Shown piece after piece: positions 35,386 to 44,255 of a DNA stretch of 64,000 bases. Both the position numbers and the translations under genes were made by a program. The number at the start of each line of letters is the position of its first letter. Position 1 is the first letter of the stretch. Location of the stretch: positions 744,001 to 808,000 of the forward strand of contig NZ_VFMX01000001.1 of assembly GCF_006715285.1 (NCBI RefSeq), read 5' to 3'. Under the pieces are notes generated by a model. The model was not told where the DNA came from and ran no database searches. It worked only from the letters and a program-made list of their open reading frames with translations. Source of the DNA: Arthrobacter sp. SLBN-83. GTDB taxonomy: Bacteria > Actinomycetota > Actinomycetes > Actinomycetales > Micrococcaceae.

Positions 35386-37134
35386 TTACCGACGCGGGAT
35401 GTTGCGGAGGTTGCTGCGGGCCATGCTGACGGCCTCGCCTGCGCCGCGGTTGAGCACCACCTTGGACATGGCGGTGGCGAAGCCGATCACCTGGGAGCCG
35501 GAGATCTTGGGCGGGATGGACAGCGCGTTGGGGTCGGTGATGAGCTCCACCAGTGACGGGCCGGGGTGGGCAAACGCCTCCCGGTAGGCCGCCTCGATCT
35601 GGCTCGGGTCAACCACCCGCACGGCGTGGAAACCCAGTGCCTGTGCCACGGCCGCGTAGTTGGCATCCGGCACGTCCACACCGAAGTCGGGCAGGCCGTC
35701 CACCAGCATCTCCAGTTTCACCATGCCCAGGGTGGAGTTGTTGAACACCACCACGTTGACCGGCAGCTTGTACGCCGCGGCTGTGATGAGTTCGCCCATC
35801 AGCATGGACAGGCCGCCGTCGCCGGAGACCGAGATGACCTGCCGGCCCGGATACGCCAGCTGCGCGCCGATGGCGTGCGGGAGGGCGTTGGCCATGGAGC
35901 CGTGCAGGAAGGACCCGATCAGCCGGCGCGTGCCCAGCGGGTTGATGTAGCGCGCGGTCCAGACGTTACACATGCCCGTGTCCGCGGTGAAGATGGCGTC
36001 CTCGGCGGCCACCTGGTCCAGCAGCGACGCCGCGTACTCCGGGTGGATGGGCTGCTTCTTCTCCACTTTGCGGGTGTAGGCGCCCACGGCCTTGTTCATG
36101 AGCCGGTCGTGCTTCTTGAGCATCTGGTCCAGGAACCGGCGGCTCTTTTTGGCCTTCACCAGGGGCAGCAGCGCCCGCAGCGTGGGCAGGATGTCGCCGT
36201 GGACCGCGATGTCGACGTCGGTCCGCCGGCCCAGGCGCTGGGCCGCGCGGTCCACCTGGGCGGTGCGGGTGTCCGGCAGGAACTGGTCATACGGGAAGTC
36301 CGTGCCAAGGAGGATGAGCAGGTCGGCGTCCTCGATGCCCTCCGCCGCGGCCCCGTAGCCGAGGAGGCCGGTCATGCCGATGTCGAACGGGTTGTCGTAC
36401 TGGACAAAGTCCTTACCGCGCAGCGAGTGCCCCACAGGCGCCTTGGCGAGCTCGGCGAGCGCCATCAGCTCACTGTGCGCCCCTTCCACGCCGGCGCCGG
36501 CGAAAATGGCCACCTTGCCGGCGTCGTTGATCGCGTCCGCGAGCGCCTGCACGCTGGCGGGATCCGGCACCAGGGAGGCGGGACGGAAGGTGGCCGGGGC
36601 GGGGGTGGAACCTACAGCCTCCAGGCCGGCGATGTCACCGGGCAGGGTCACGACGGCGACTCCCCCGAGTCCCAGCGCGTGCTGGATGGCGCTGTGCATC
36701 ACGCGCGGCGCCTGCTCGGCGGTGCTGACCAGTTCGGAATACACGGAGCACTCGTTGAAGAGCCGGTCCGGGTGGGTTTCCTGGAAGAAGTCGGTGCCGA
36801 TCTGCTTGCTGGGGATGTGCGAGGCGATGGCCAGCACGGGCGCCCCGGAGCGGTTGGCGTCGTAGAGGCCGTTGATCAGGTGCAGGTTGCCGGGCCCGCA
36901 GGATCCTGCGCAGACGGCGAGCCTGCCGGTGAGCTGCGCCTCGGCCGCTGCGGCGAACGCGGCGGCTTCCTCATGGCGGACGTGGATCCAGTCGATGCCG
37001 CCCTTCGCGGAGCCTCCCGTCTGGCGGACGGCGTCCACGATCGGGTTGAGGCTGTCACCCACAATTCCATAGATCCGCTGCACGCCGGCAGCCTGGAGTT
37101 GTTCGATGAGCTGGGTGGCAAGTTCCTTGGCCAT
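35386..37134 (-). CDS. poxB: Pyruvate:quinone oxidoreductase (pyruvate oxidase)
   Basis: A 582-residue thiamin-diphosphate flavoenzyme that decarboxylates pyruvate to acetate and passes electrons to quinone at the membrane. N-terminal IYGIVGDSLNPIVDAV holds the catalytic region; HVRHEEAAAFAAAAEA contains the activating Glu; the ThDP site is GDGGLSMLMGELITAAA to NNS. The C-terminal residues (ARSNLRNIPRR) form the basic, amphipathic membrane-binding tail known in E. coli PoxB. The ATG at 37134 begins AKELATQLIEQL. It shares the minus strand with the MHS-type transporter upstream. Confidence 0.92.
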   Translation of the reverse strand: MAKELATQLIEQLQAAGVQRIYGIVGDSLNPIVDAVRQTGGSAKGGIDWIHVRHEEAAAFAAAAEAQLTGRLAVCAGSCGPGNLHLINGLYDANRSGAPVLAIASHIPSKQIGTDFFQETHPDRLFNECSVYSELVSTAEQAPRVMHSAIQHALGLGGVAVVTLPGDIAGLEAVGSTPAPATFRPASLVPDPASVQALADAINDAGKVAIFAGAGVEGAHSELMALAELAKAPVGHSLRGKDFVQYDNPFDIGMTGLLGYGAAAEGIEDADLLILLGTDFPYDQFLPDTRTAQVDRAAQRLGRRTDVDIAVHGDILPTLRALLPLVKAKKSRRFLDQMLKKHDRLMNKAVGAYTRKVEKKQPIHPEYAASLLDQVAAEDAIFTADTGMCNVWTARYINPLGTRRLIGSFLHGSMANALPHAIGAQLAYPGRQVISVSGDGGLSMLMGELITAAAYKLPVNVVVFNNSTLGMVKLEMLVDGLPDFGVDVPDANYAAVAQALGFHAVRVVDPSQIEAAYREAFAHPGPSLVELITDPNALSIPPKISGSQVIGFATAMSKVVLNRGAGEAVSMARSNLRNIPRR

Positions 37135-37235
37135 AGGTGCAGACTCCCGCGTTTGTGGTGGTGTTCTGACATGGCCCAATATAGTCCGCCCACCTCAGCG
37201 GGCACTTCAGAACAGGTGTTCAGCAGCAGCAGTCC

Positions 37236-37289
37236 AAACAAAAGGAGGCGTACGACGGCGGCCCGGCAGCCGCCGTCGTACGCTTCCTT
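37236..37289 (-). terminator. Intrinsic terminator of the MHS-type transporter gene
   Basis: A 21-bp stem with one G-T mismatch (37242-37262 with 37269-37289) round a six-base loop, followed on the minus strand by TTTTGTTTGG. It lies 29 bases beyond the transporter stop; this is the clearest intrinsic terminator in the window. Confidence 0.85.
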
Positions 37290-37318
37290 GGGGAGTCACG
37301 TCCCTTTGGACGCCTGGA

Positions 37319-38713
37319 CTAGACGCCGAGGGCGTCTTTGTCCTTGCCGCCGCCCTGCGGTGCCTGCTCCCAGGCGTGGCCCTGCTCATCGTCGAGGTGC
37401 GTGGCCTTCTTGTTCTTCAACGCGAAGATGTAGACCACCAGCGAGATGGCGATCGCCACGGTGACGTAGGTGAAGAACAGGTCCTCCCGCTCCGCTTTTT
37501 GGAAGGCCGCACCGATCAGGGGTACGGTGCCGCCGAAGAGAGAGTTGGCGATGGCGTAGCCCAGGCCCACGCCGAGGGCGCGGATGGAGGCCGGGAAGAG
37601 TTCTGCCTTCACGAGGGCATTGATGGAGGTGTAGCCGCCCACGATCACCAGGCCGCCCATCATGAGCAGGAACGCGGCGAACGGATCCTTGGTGCCGGCC
37701 AGGGTGGACAGCAGCGGCCAGGTGAACAGTACGCCGGTGATGCCGAACCACATCAGCAAGGGCTTGCGGCCCACCTTGTCGGAGATGATGCCGTAGACGG
37801 GCTGGAGCAGCATGAAGATGAACAGGGCCCAGAAGTTGATCACGGAGGTGTCGGTCTTGGCGATGCCGGACGTATCGTTCATGAACTTCAGGATGAAGTT
37901 GGTGTAGGTGTAGAAGGCCACGGTGCCGCCCAGGGTGATGCCGATGCAGACCAGCAGCGGCTTCCAGTAACCGGTGAAGAGCAGCTTGAGTGTGCCGGGC
38001 TGTGCCTGGCCGGACTTCGCGGGGGTCTTCGCAGCGTTGATCTGTTCAGCGGAAACGGTCTCTTCCATGGAGCGCCGCAGCCACAGCACCACCAGTGCGG
38101 CCACGCCGCCGATTGCGAACGGAATGCGCCAGCCCCACTCGCCCAGGTCGCCCTTGGGCATGACGTTCTGCAGGATCACCAGGACCAGCAGGGCCAGCAT
38201 CTGGCCGCCCACCAGGGTGACGTATTGGAAGCTGGAGAAGAAGCCGCGGCGCTTGGTGGTGGCGGCCTCGGACATGTAGGTGGCGCTGGTGCCGTACTCG
38301 CCGCCGACGGAGAAGCCCTGGATCACGCGGATGAGGACCAGCAGGATCATGGCCCACAGTCCGATGACATCCTGGGTGGGCAGCACGGCGATGGCGAAGG
38401 AGCCGGCGGACATCAGGGTGACACTGAGCGTCAGCGCAGCCTTACGGCCGTGGCGGTCGGCGTACCGGCCGAAGAACCAGGCACCGATGGGCCGCATGAG
38501 GAAGGATGTCGAGAAGACGGCCATCGCTTCGAGGCCCGCCTGGAGCTCATCCTTGGAGTTGAAGAAGTGGGCCTGGAAGTAGGCGGCGAAGACGGTGTAG
38601 ACGTAGAGGTCGTACCACTCCACAAGGTTGCCCGCGGAACCCTTCAGGATGTTGCCCACGGCCCGCCGGGTCTGGGCGGCCTCCGATAAGGGCGCGGTTT
38701 GTTGGGTGCTCAT
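37319..38713 (-). CDS. MFS metabolite:H+ symporter (dicarboxylate/alpha-ketoglutarate type)
   Basis: A 464-residue permease of the MFS metabolite:H+ symporter group (KgtP/ShiA/ProP-like). Marks: GNLVEWYDLYVYTVFAAYF in helix 1, FGRYADRHGRKAALTLSVTL (motif A), and RVIQGFSVGGEYGTSATYMS in helix 4. KgtP-like members import alpha-ketoglutarate or related acids. AAGGAGG lies nine bases before the ATG at 38713. It is divergent from a TctDE-like operon with a binding protein, so a role in organic-acid uptake under that system's control is plausible. Confidence 0.85.
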   Translation of the reverse strand: MSTQQTAPLSEAAQTRRAVGNILKGSAGNLVEWYDLYVYTVFAAYFQAHFFNSKDELQAGLEAMAVFSTSFLMRPIGAWFFGRYADRHGRKAALTLSVTLMSAGSFAIAVLPTQDVIGLWAMILLVLIRVIQGFSVGGEYGTSATYMSEAATTKRRGFFSSFQYVTLVGGQMLALLVLVILQNVMPKGDLGEWGWRIPFAIGGVAALVVLWLRRSMEETVSAEQINAAKTPAKSGQAQPGTLKLLFTGYWKPLLVCIGITLGGTVAFYTYTNFILKFMNDTSGIAKTDTSVINFWALFIFMLLQPVYGIISDKVGRKPLLMWFGITGVLFTWPLLSTLAGTKDPFAAFLLMMGGLVIVGGYTSINALVKAELFPASIRALGVGLGYAIANSLFGGTVPLIGAAFQKAEREDLFFTYVTVAIAISLVVYIFALKNKKATHLDDEQGHAWEQAPQGGGKDKDALGV

Positions 38714-38810
38714 CGGTGAGTTCCTCCTTGTGATGACGTGCGTCCTCCAACGCCGGAGGGCCTCATCCACGGTATGGGTGATCCACCGCACAACCAACGC
38801 TGCGGAGCAT

Positions 38811-38901
38811 TTCCTAACACTTCCTTAGGTTTTGGCTGACTGCCCTCCCCGCTTTGCCCGCTTTGCCGGGCCGCCGCCGTCCGGCATAACCGTTCCTTAG
38901 G
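38811..38901. promoter_or_regulatory. Tandem TTCCT boxes between transporter and two-component operon
   Basis: TTCCTAACAC (38811-38820) and TTCCTTAGGT (38821-38830) form a direct repeat of 10-bp period, one helical turn, the usual spacing of OmpR-family half-sites. A third copy TTCCTTAGG occurs at 38893-38901. They lie in the divergent spacer and would be the natural target of the adjacent response regulator. A tandem GCTTTGCC (38851-38867) is also present. Confidence 0.5.
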
Positions 38902-38958
38902 CGGTAGTCTCCAAAGGCGGGGGATGATCCGGAACCGCGGCAAGAGCAAGGAATGGCA

Positions 38959-39630
38959 ATGGATGTGCTGATCGTCGAGGACGACGACGCCATGGCCGGC
39001 GCCCTTACCGCTGCCGTCGAAAGCGCCGGGCACCACGCGCAGAGGCTCTCCCGCGGCGCCGACGCGCTGCTGTCCCACCGGAACTTCCAGGTAATCCTCC
39101 TGGACCTTGGCCTGCCGGACATGGACGGACTGGAGGTCCTCCGCAAACTCCGCCAGGTTACCAACGTCCCCATCCTCATCCTCACCGCCCGCGACGACGA
39201 GCGCAGCGTTGTGCTCGGCCTACGTTCCGGCGCGGACGACTACCTGGTCAAACCCGTGAAACTGGTGGAACTCCTGGCCCGGATCGAAGCCGTGACCCGA
39301 CGGGCCGGGCGCGCCGGCGGCACCCCGCAGGAGGACGTCATCGTGCTGGGCGACCTCGCCATCGACCTGAACCGGCGCAGCGCCGCCAAAGCGGGCCTGC
39401 CGCTTGCCCTGACTGCCACTGAGTTCGAACTCTTGGCCCTGCTGGCACGCCACGCAGGGTCTGTCGTCACCCGCGAACAGATCCTGGATGCGCTATGGGG
39501 TGACGCCTTCCTGGCCTCATCCCGCTCACTGGACGTCCACCTCACCGGGCTGCGGGCAAAGCTGCAGAAGCCCGGGTTCATTATCAACGTCCGCGGCGTG
39601 GGCTACCGGGTGGAGGCGGCCGGCGCATGA
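38959..39630 (+). CDS. OmpR-family response regulator
   Basis: A 223-residue two-domain regulator. The receiver has the acidic pocket EDDD, phosphoacceptor Asp49 in LLDLGLPDMDG and Lys in YLVKPV; the C-terminal winged helix ends GFIINVRGVGYRVEAAGA. The ATG at 38959 was chosen over 38953 because AAGGA (38948-38952) abuts the earlier one but gives six bases to the later. It overlaps the kinase gene by four bases. The closest known plan is TctD of tricarboxylate sensing. Confidence 0.93.
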   Translation: MDVLIVEDDDAMAGALTAAVESAGHHAQRLSRGADALLSHRNFQVILLDLGLPDMDGLEVLRKLRQVTNVPILILTARDDERSVVLGLRSGADDYLVKPVKLVELLARIEAVTRRAGRAGGTPQEDVIVLGDLAIDLNRRSAAKAGLPLALTATEFELLALLARHAGSVVTREQILDALWGDAFLASSRSLDVHLTGLRAKLQKPGFIINVRGVGYRVEAAGA

Positions 39631-41072
39631 GGCTGCGGGTCCTGGGCGTGCTCAGCGTCCTCTGCCTGGTGGTGGTTTTCCTGATCTCGGGCACCATCCT
39701 CACGTCCGCATCCCGTGAGCTGACCCAGGAACTGCAGATCAACCGGGCGGCGTCGCTGAACCGCTTGGCCCAGGTGGCCTTCGATGCGGCGAATGACGGC
39801 GACACCGTGCGCCTGCAGCGGGAAATGGACACGTACTCGGGGCTGTATGGCGAGGGAATCGTGGTGCGGGTGCAGGCGTCCACCCTGGTCTCAGGGGGCC
39901 TGTCCGCCGAACGCCAGGATGTGCAGAATGCCTTGTCCCTGGCCCGGCTGAACGTGAGCGGCACATCACTGAAGCCGCTGGAGCCGTTCAGTTCAGGCTC
40001 CCAGGTCATCTTCCGCCCCTTCGGCAGCGCCAGCCAGGTCCTGGGTGCAGTGGTGTTGGACGTCCATGCAGACACGGCCCGGCAGAAACTCCGTGAGCGC
40101 TGGCTGGGGGTGGGCGTGGCCGCGCTCGCGCTGGCCACCATACTCCTGGTGGGGGCGGCACGGGTTACAGGCTGGGTCCTGCGGCCCGTCCTCCGCCTGG
40201 ATTCGGCGGTACATGAGCTGGAGCGGACCGGGCGCATGGAACGGCTTCCGGAGGACGGCCCACCTGAGCTGCGGGAACTGAGCCGGTCCTTCACGGCCAT
40301 GGCCAGGACCGTCAGCGCCAGCATGGCGGCGCAGCGGCAGCTGATCGCCGATACCTCGCATCAGTTGCGGAACCCGGTGGGCGCCTTGCGGCTGCGGCTT
40401 GACCTGCTGCAGCTTGAGCTGAAGACAGCCCGCGAACACGATGCAGCCGAGCGTGCCGTGGCGGAGCTGGACCGCGTGGAGGAGATCCTGGACGGGGTGC
40501 TGAAGCTTGCCGCGGCGGAGCACCGGGCGTCCGAAGGCTACCTGCGCGCGGCCGGTAGTCCCGGCGAGCATTTGCCTGCCCAGCCGCTGGATCCTTACCC
40601 GGTGCTTCAGGGGGAGATCGAGCGTGCAGCGCCGCTGGCGGAACAGGCGGGGTGCCGGCTGGTCCTCGCCGGGCCGCCGCAGCCGCCGGCGCTGGTCGCC
40701 TGCCACCCGGCAGAGCTGGCCCAGATGGCGGGCGAACTTCTCAACAACGCCATCAAGTACGCCCCCGGCGCCACGGTGGCGGCGGCGGTCCGGCTGGAGC
40801 AGGATGTGGTGGTTGTGGAGATTTCCGACGACGGTCCTGGGCTTCCGGCCGCAGAGCGCGCCTCTGCTGCCACCAGGTTCTGGCGGTCCCCGCGGCACTC
40901 TTCAGTTCCGGGGACCGGGTTGGGTATGACGATCGTGGGTGAGCTTGCCTCGGCCAACGGTGGCCGCCTGGTGCTGGCCGAGGCCTCCCCGCATGGGTTG
41001 TCAGCCCGGATCGAGTTCCCCGTTGCTGCTTCTGACCCGGCGCTTCCGGATACGGGTGGTGCCAATGCGTGA
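39627..41072 (+). CDS. Sensor histidine kinase, TctE-like
   Basis: A 481-residue membrane kinase: transmembrane segment at about 5-25, an extracytoplasmic sensor of about 130 residues (30-155), second segment at about 165-185, HAMP (ARVTGWVLRPVLRL onward), phosphoacceptor His245 in ADTSHQLRNPVGA, N-box NNAIKYAPG, and G-boxes DDGPGLP and GTGLGMTIV. The sensor fits the 2CSK_N/TctE type. It overlaps the regulator by ATGA, and its stop overlaps the start of a TAXI lipoprotein by eight bases, so all three are coupled. Confidence 0.92.
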   Translation: MRLRVLGVLSVLCLVVVFLISGTILTSASRELTQELQINRAASLNRLAQVAFDAANDGDTVRLQREMDTYSGLYGEGIVVRVQASTLVSGGLSAERQDVQNALSLARLNVSGTSLKPLEPFSSGSQVIFRPFGSASQVLGAVVLDVHADTARQKLRERWLGVGVAALALATILLVGAARVTGWVLRPVLRLDSAVHELERTGRMERLPEDGPPELRELSRSFTAMARTVSASMAAQRQLIADTSHQLRNPVGALRLRLDLLQLELKTAREHDAAERAVAELDRVEEILDGVLKLAAAEHRASEGYLRAAGSPGEHLPAQPLDPYPVLQGEIERAAPLAEQAGCRLVLAGPPQPPALVACHPAELAQMAGELLNNAIKYAPGATVAAAVRLEQDVVVVEISDDGPGLPAAERASAATRFWRSPRHSSVPGTGLGMTIVGELASANGGRLVLAEASPHGLSARIEFPVAASDPALPDTGGANA

Positions 41073-42075
41073 ACCACTTGCCCCGGGCTGTCCCGGCCCC
41101 CTGCCGGCGCGACGCTCCGTGCTGAAGTCAGCCTTCGCCGTCGGACTCGCAGCGATCCTGCCGCCTGCCCTCAGCGCCTGTACCGGCAGCGACCGGCCGG
41201 AGAATCTCGTGGTGGCCGGCGGTGAACCGGGCGGGTTCTATCTGGAGTTCTCAACCCTGCTGGCTGCGGCACTGGAACGCCATGGCGTTGCCGCCCATGC
41301 CCGGGCTGAGGCCACCGGCGGAAGCTTGGACAACATCGCCGAGCTTCGGGCAGGGCGTGCCGCTTTCGCCGTAGCCTTGGCCGATGCCGCGAGCCAGCCG
41401 GGCGGGGACACCGCGGAGGTCGCCGCCATCGGGAAGGTGTACGAAAACTACGTCCACTGCGTGGTTCGCAAGGACAGCGGCATCCGGGATATTTCCGGGC
41501 TGGCCGGGCGCAGGGTCGCAGTGGGCCAGCCGGGATCGGGCACGTCCCTCACCACTCCCAGGCTCCTGGAAGCGGCCGGGCTGGGCACCTCAACGGAGGG
41601 AGCCGCGCCCGCCGCCGGAACTGCCGCCGTCGAAAATCTTGGCCTGAATGACGGGATCGCCGCCCTCAAAGCCGGAACGGTGGAGGCCCTGTTCTGGTCC
41701 GGCGGGGTGCCCACGGCGGCCATCGCCGCGGCCCAGCAGGAGGTGGCTCTGGGGCTGCTGGACCTGTCCGGCCTGCTCCCGGAACTGCGCCGGCGATATG
41801 GCGGCATGTACGACCGCGTCCTGATTCCCGAAGGCAGCTACCCCGGAATTCCGGCAGTGTGGACCGTGGGCGCACCCAACCTGCTCCTGTGCCGCCGGGA
41901 CTTGGACAACACCACCGTGGAGCGGACCGTCCAGTTGCTGGTGCACAACGCCGGCGAGCTGATTCCGCAGTCCACCCTGGGCGTGCAGTTCCTTAGCGCC
42001 GAGAGCCTGATCAACACCGCCGGCGTCCCCCTTCACCCCGCCGCCGCGGATGCGTACCGTGCCCTCCACGGCTGA
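41065..42075 (+). CDS. TAXI-family solute-binding lipoprotein
   Basis: A 336-residue TRAP-associated extracytoplasmic immunogenic (TAXI) binding protein. The N-terminus has an ARRSVLKSAF twin-arginine-like motif and a lipobox ending at Cys39 (ALSACTG). Mature features: NLVVAGGEPGGFYLEFSTLL, VATGGSLDNIAELRAGRAAFA-type ligand loop and RVAVGQPGSGTS. No TRAP membrane subunits are adjacent; the gene instead overlaps a sensor kinase, so the protein probably presents ligand to the kinase. Organic-acid ligand is inferred from the neighbouring permease. Confidence 0.87.
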   Translation: MREPLAPGCPGPLPARRSVLKSAFAVGLAAILPPALSACTGSDRPENLVVAGGEPGGFYLEFSTLLAAALERHGVAAHARAEATGGSLDNIAELRAGRAAFAVALADAASQPGGDTAEVAAIGKVYENYVHCVVRKDSGIRDISGLAGRRVAVGQPGSGTSLTTPRLLEAAGLGTSTEGAAPAAGTAAVENLGLNDGIAALKAGTVEALFWSGGVPTAAIAAAQQEVALGLLDLSGLLPELRRRYGGMYDRVLIPEGSYPGIPAVWTVGAPNLLLCRRDLDNTTVERTVQLLVHNAGELIPQSTLGVQFLSAESLINTAGVPLHPAAADAYRALHG

Positions 42076-42080
42076 CCCAA

Positions 42081-42123
42081 CGCCCGCTCACATCTTGCTG
42101 CAAATCCCCTATCGCCCGCTCAC
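42081..42123. repeat. Direct repeat of palindrome half-site 3' of the TAXI gene
   Basis: CGCCCGCTCAC occurs at 42081-42091 and again at 42113-42123 (followed by TTTTGG), six bases after the TAXI gene stop. It is identical to the arm of the palindrome at 47573-47609. Confidence 0.7.
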
Positions 42124-42234
42124 TTTTGGCGCTTGCAGATCGACTTTCCACATACGCGGTTCCGGGTGTAGCAGGGCCGACAATTTCCTCCCTACTGTTT
42201 GGACATCCAGAACGGTATGAAGCGGAGGAATAGT

Positions 42235-42711
42235 GTGGGCAGGAACCAGCGCCGACGGGCGGCACGAACGAACCATGTTTGTATCCAATCCGGAGACCAA
42301 CGGAAAGCCACCACCACAGACGTGGTGCCCCCCTCATCCAGCAATGTTCGCGAGTTAGAGGCCTTGGCCCCAGCATGTATTGGCTGGTATGGCGAACACC
42401 CCTTCATCGCCGACGTGGGAGTCGTGTTGGAAAACCTGAAGTGCTTCTTCCGCTACTACCCGGAATTTGACGAGAAACGTGCCATCACGGCTCTCGACCC
42501 GTACGAGTTTGCGGAAAGACTCGCGTCGCTCATAATCAGTGCCGTGTACGAAGGCCTCGCGGCCGCCTATTCGCTGATGCAATTTATGAACTTCCTGCAT
42601 GATTCCGGCCGGTGGTTCGGCAGCTCGGAATCGTACCGGGCAGTGAACGGCATCCTGACGGACATCATCTGTCTGGATATGAGCGTCAGACTGCGCACCC
42701 CGCAGGTGTAG
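42235..42711 (+). CDS. Orphan hypothetical protein, lower GC
   Basis: A 158-residue protein with a very basic N-terminus (GRNQRRRAARTNH) and a helical C-terminal half (DPYEFAERLASLIISAVYEG, then LMQFMNFLHDSGRWFGSSES). It resembles nothing I recognise. GTG at 42235 was chosen since GGAGG (42224-42228) is six bases before it; ATG at 42217 is an alternative. Base composition is clearly lower in GC than surrounding genes and codon choice includes rare A/T-ending codons, signs of transfer or of a weakly selected gene. Its neighbours (TAXI operon, ramB) give no clue. Confidence 0.5.
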   Translation: MGRNQRRRAARTNHVCIQSGDQRKATTTDVVPPSSSNVRELEALAPACIGWYGEHPFIADVGVVLENLKCFFRYYPEFDEKRAITALDPYEFAERLASLIISAVYEGLAAAYSLMQFMNFLHDSGRWFGSSESYRAVNGILTDIICLDMSVRLRTPQV

Positions 42712-42740
42712 ACGACGTCCCCGCTGCATCCGCTGACAGC

Positions 42741-44255
42741 TCAACTGCCGGAGTGTGCCTGAAGGAAGCTGTACACCTCGGTCTCGTCCACGCCGGGGAA
42801 GGCTCCCGGAGGCATCGCGGCCAGCAGGTGCGAGTGCGCCCGCGCGGAGGGCCAGGCGTTGCCGGCCCACTGGGTGGCCAGCTCCGCCGGGGGCCGCTTG
42901 CAGCAGGTGGGATCCGGGCAGTTGGACGTGGCCCGGGCGGTGGTCTCGCGACCCCGGAACCACTTCACATGCTGGTACGGCACCCCGATGCTGAGCGAGA
43001 ATTCACCGCTCGCTGACCGCTCCGTGCGCGCGGTGCACCAGTAGGTTCCGGACGGTGTATCGGTGTACTGGCTGTAGGCGCTGAACTTGTCAGGAACGTC
43101 GAAAACAGCACGGGAAGTCCAGGCCTTGCACGACGGTTGCCCCTCGATGGCGCCGGTGTGGTCCTGCGGGAAATTGACGCCGTCGTTTTCGTAGGCCTTG
43201 TAGATGATGCCGCTCTGGTGCGTCTTCTGGAAATGCGTGGTGAGGCCCAGGTGCTTGGTGGCCAGGTTGGTGAAGCGGTGCGCTGCGGTCTCGTAGGACA
43301 CGGCGAAAGCATCCCGGATATCCTCCACCGCAATCTCCTTGGCCGCTTTGGCTTTCTGCAAGAAATCCACGGTGGCCTGCTCGGGCAGGAGCAGAGCGGC
43401 GGCAAAATAATTGGTGGCCACCCGCTGGGCCAGGAAGTCGCCGTAGTTCTTGGGCGTCTCGTGGCCCAAAACGTAGTGGCCCAGGGCCTGCAGCAGCACC
43501 GAGCGGGGGTCGTGGTCCTGCCGCTGGCTCTGCGTCAGGTAAATTTTGCGGTTCTTCAAATCCGTCACGGAGCGGGTGGAATGCGGCAAATCACCCACAT
43601 GGTGCAGGGTGAAACCGAGGTGCGCGGCGATGTCCGCGATAACGTGCTGGCTCAGCGGACCGGTGGTGTACCCCACCTCTTTGAGGACCTTCTGCGCCTC
43701 GGCCTCGTACTCCGGAAAGTAGTTGCCCCGTTCCCGCATCATGGCCCGCAATTCACCGTTCGCGCGGCGCGCTTCCTCAGGAGTGGCCACCTGCTCATTC
43801 ATCTTCCGCTCCAGCTCATGCAGCAACCCCACCTGGGCCTCCAGCACATCCAGCGGCAACCGCGAACTGATACGGATTTTGGGCAGGTTCAGCGATTCAT
43901 ACAGCGGTCCGCGCTGGTAGCGTTCCAGCTCGATTTCGAGGGCCGCGCGGCGGCTGGGCGGCTCGGCCCCGAGCAACTGGTCGATGCTGACATTCAACGC
44001 ACCCGCCAGGTGCTGCAGCAGCGTCAGCTTGGGCTCGCGCTTGCCGTTCTCAATCAGGCTGAGCTGGCTGGGAGCAGTCCCGACGGCGGCGCTCAGGTCA
44101 TCGAGCGTAAGCCCTGCTTGTTTGCGCAGGTGGCGGACGCGCCGGCCGAGCGCGTAGACGTCGAGTTCCGGGGCAGCGGCGGTGGACGATGGCTGGGAAA
44201 CGTCCCTGTTCCAGCTTGAAGGCGACATTTCTGAAGAATACGTGAAGAACCGCAT
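42741..44255 (-). CDS. ramB: RamB-type XRE/short-chain-fatty-acid transcriptional regulator
   Basis: A 504-residue regulator: N-terminal Cro/C1 helix-turn-helix (LDVYALGRRVRHLRKQAGLT to QLSLIENGKREPKL, about residues 30-90), a middle IrrE/ImmA-type domain (about 170-330; LLQALGHYVLGHETPKNYGD has the zinc-protease-like HYVLGHE region) and a C-terminal Cys-containing domain (CKAWTSRAVFD; CPDPTCCKRPP). This is the architecture of RamB, which represses aceA/aceB and other acetate genes in Corynebacterium. It is divergent from aceA. ATG 44255 has GGAAAG upstream; ATG 44228 is an alternative start. Confidence 0.9.
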   Translation of the reverse strand: MRFFTYSSEMSPSSWNRDVSQPSSTAAAPELDVYALGRRVRHLRKQAGLTLDDLSAAVGTAPSQLSLIENGKREPKLTLLQHLAGALNVSIDQLLGAEPPSRRAALEIELERYQRGPLYESLNLPKIRISSRLPLDVLEAQVGLLHELERKMNEQVATPEEARRANGELRAMMRERGNYFPEYEAEAQKVLKEVGYTTGPLSQHVIADIAAHLGFTLHHVGDLPHSTRSVTDLKNRKIYLTQSQRQDHDPRSVLLQALGHYVLGHETPKNYGDFLAQRVATNYFAAALLLPEQATVDFLQKAKAAKEIAVEDIRDAFAVSYETAAHRFTNLATKHLGLTTHFQKTHQSGIIYKAYENDGVNFPQDHTGAIEGQPSCKAWTSRAVFDVPDKFSAYSQYTDTPSGTYWCTARTERSASGEFSLSIGVPYQHVKWFRGRETTARATSNCPDPTCCKRPPAELATQWAGNAWPSARAHSHLLAAMPPGAFPGVDETEVYSFLQAHSGS

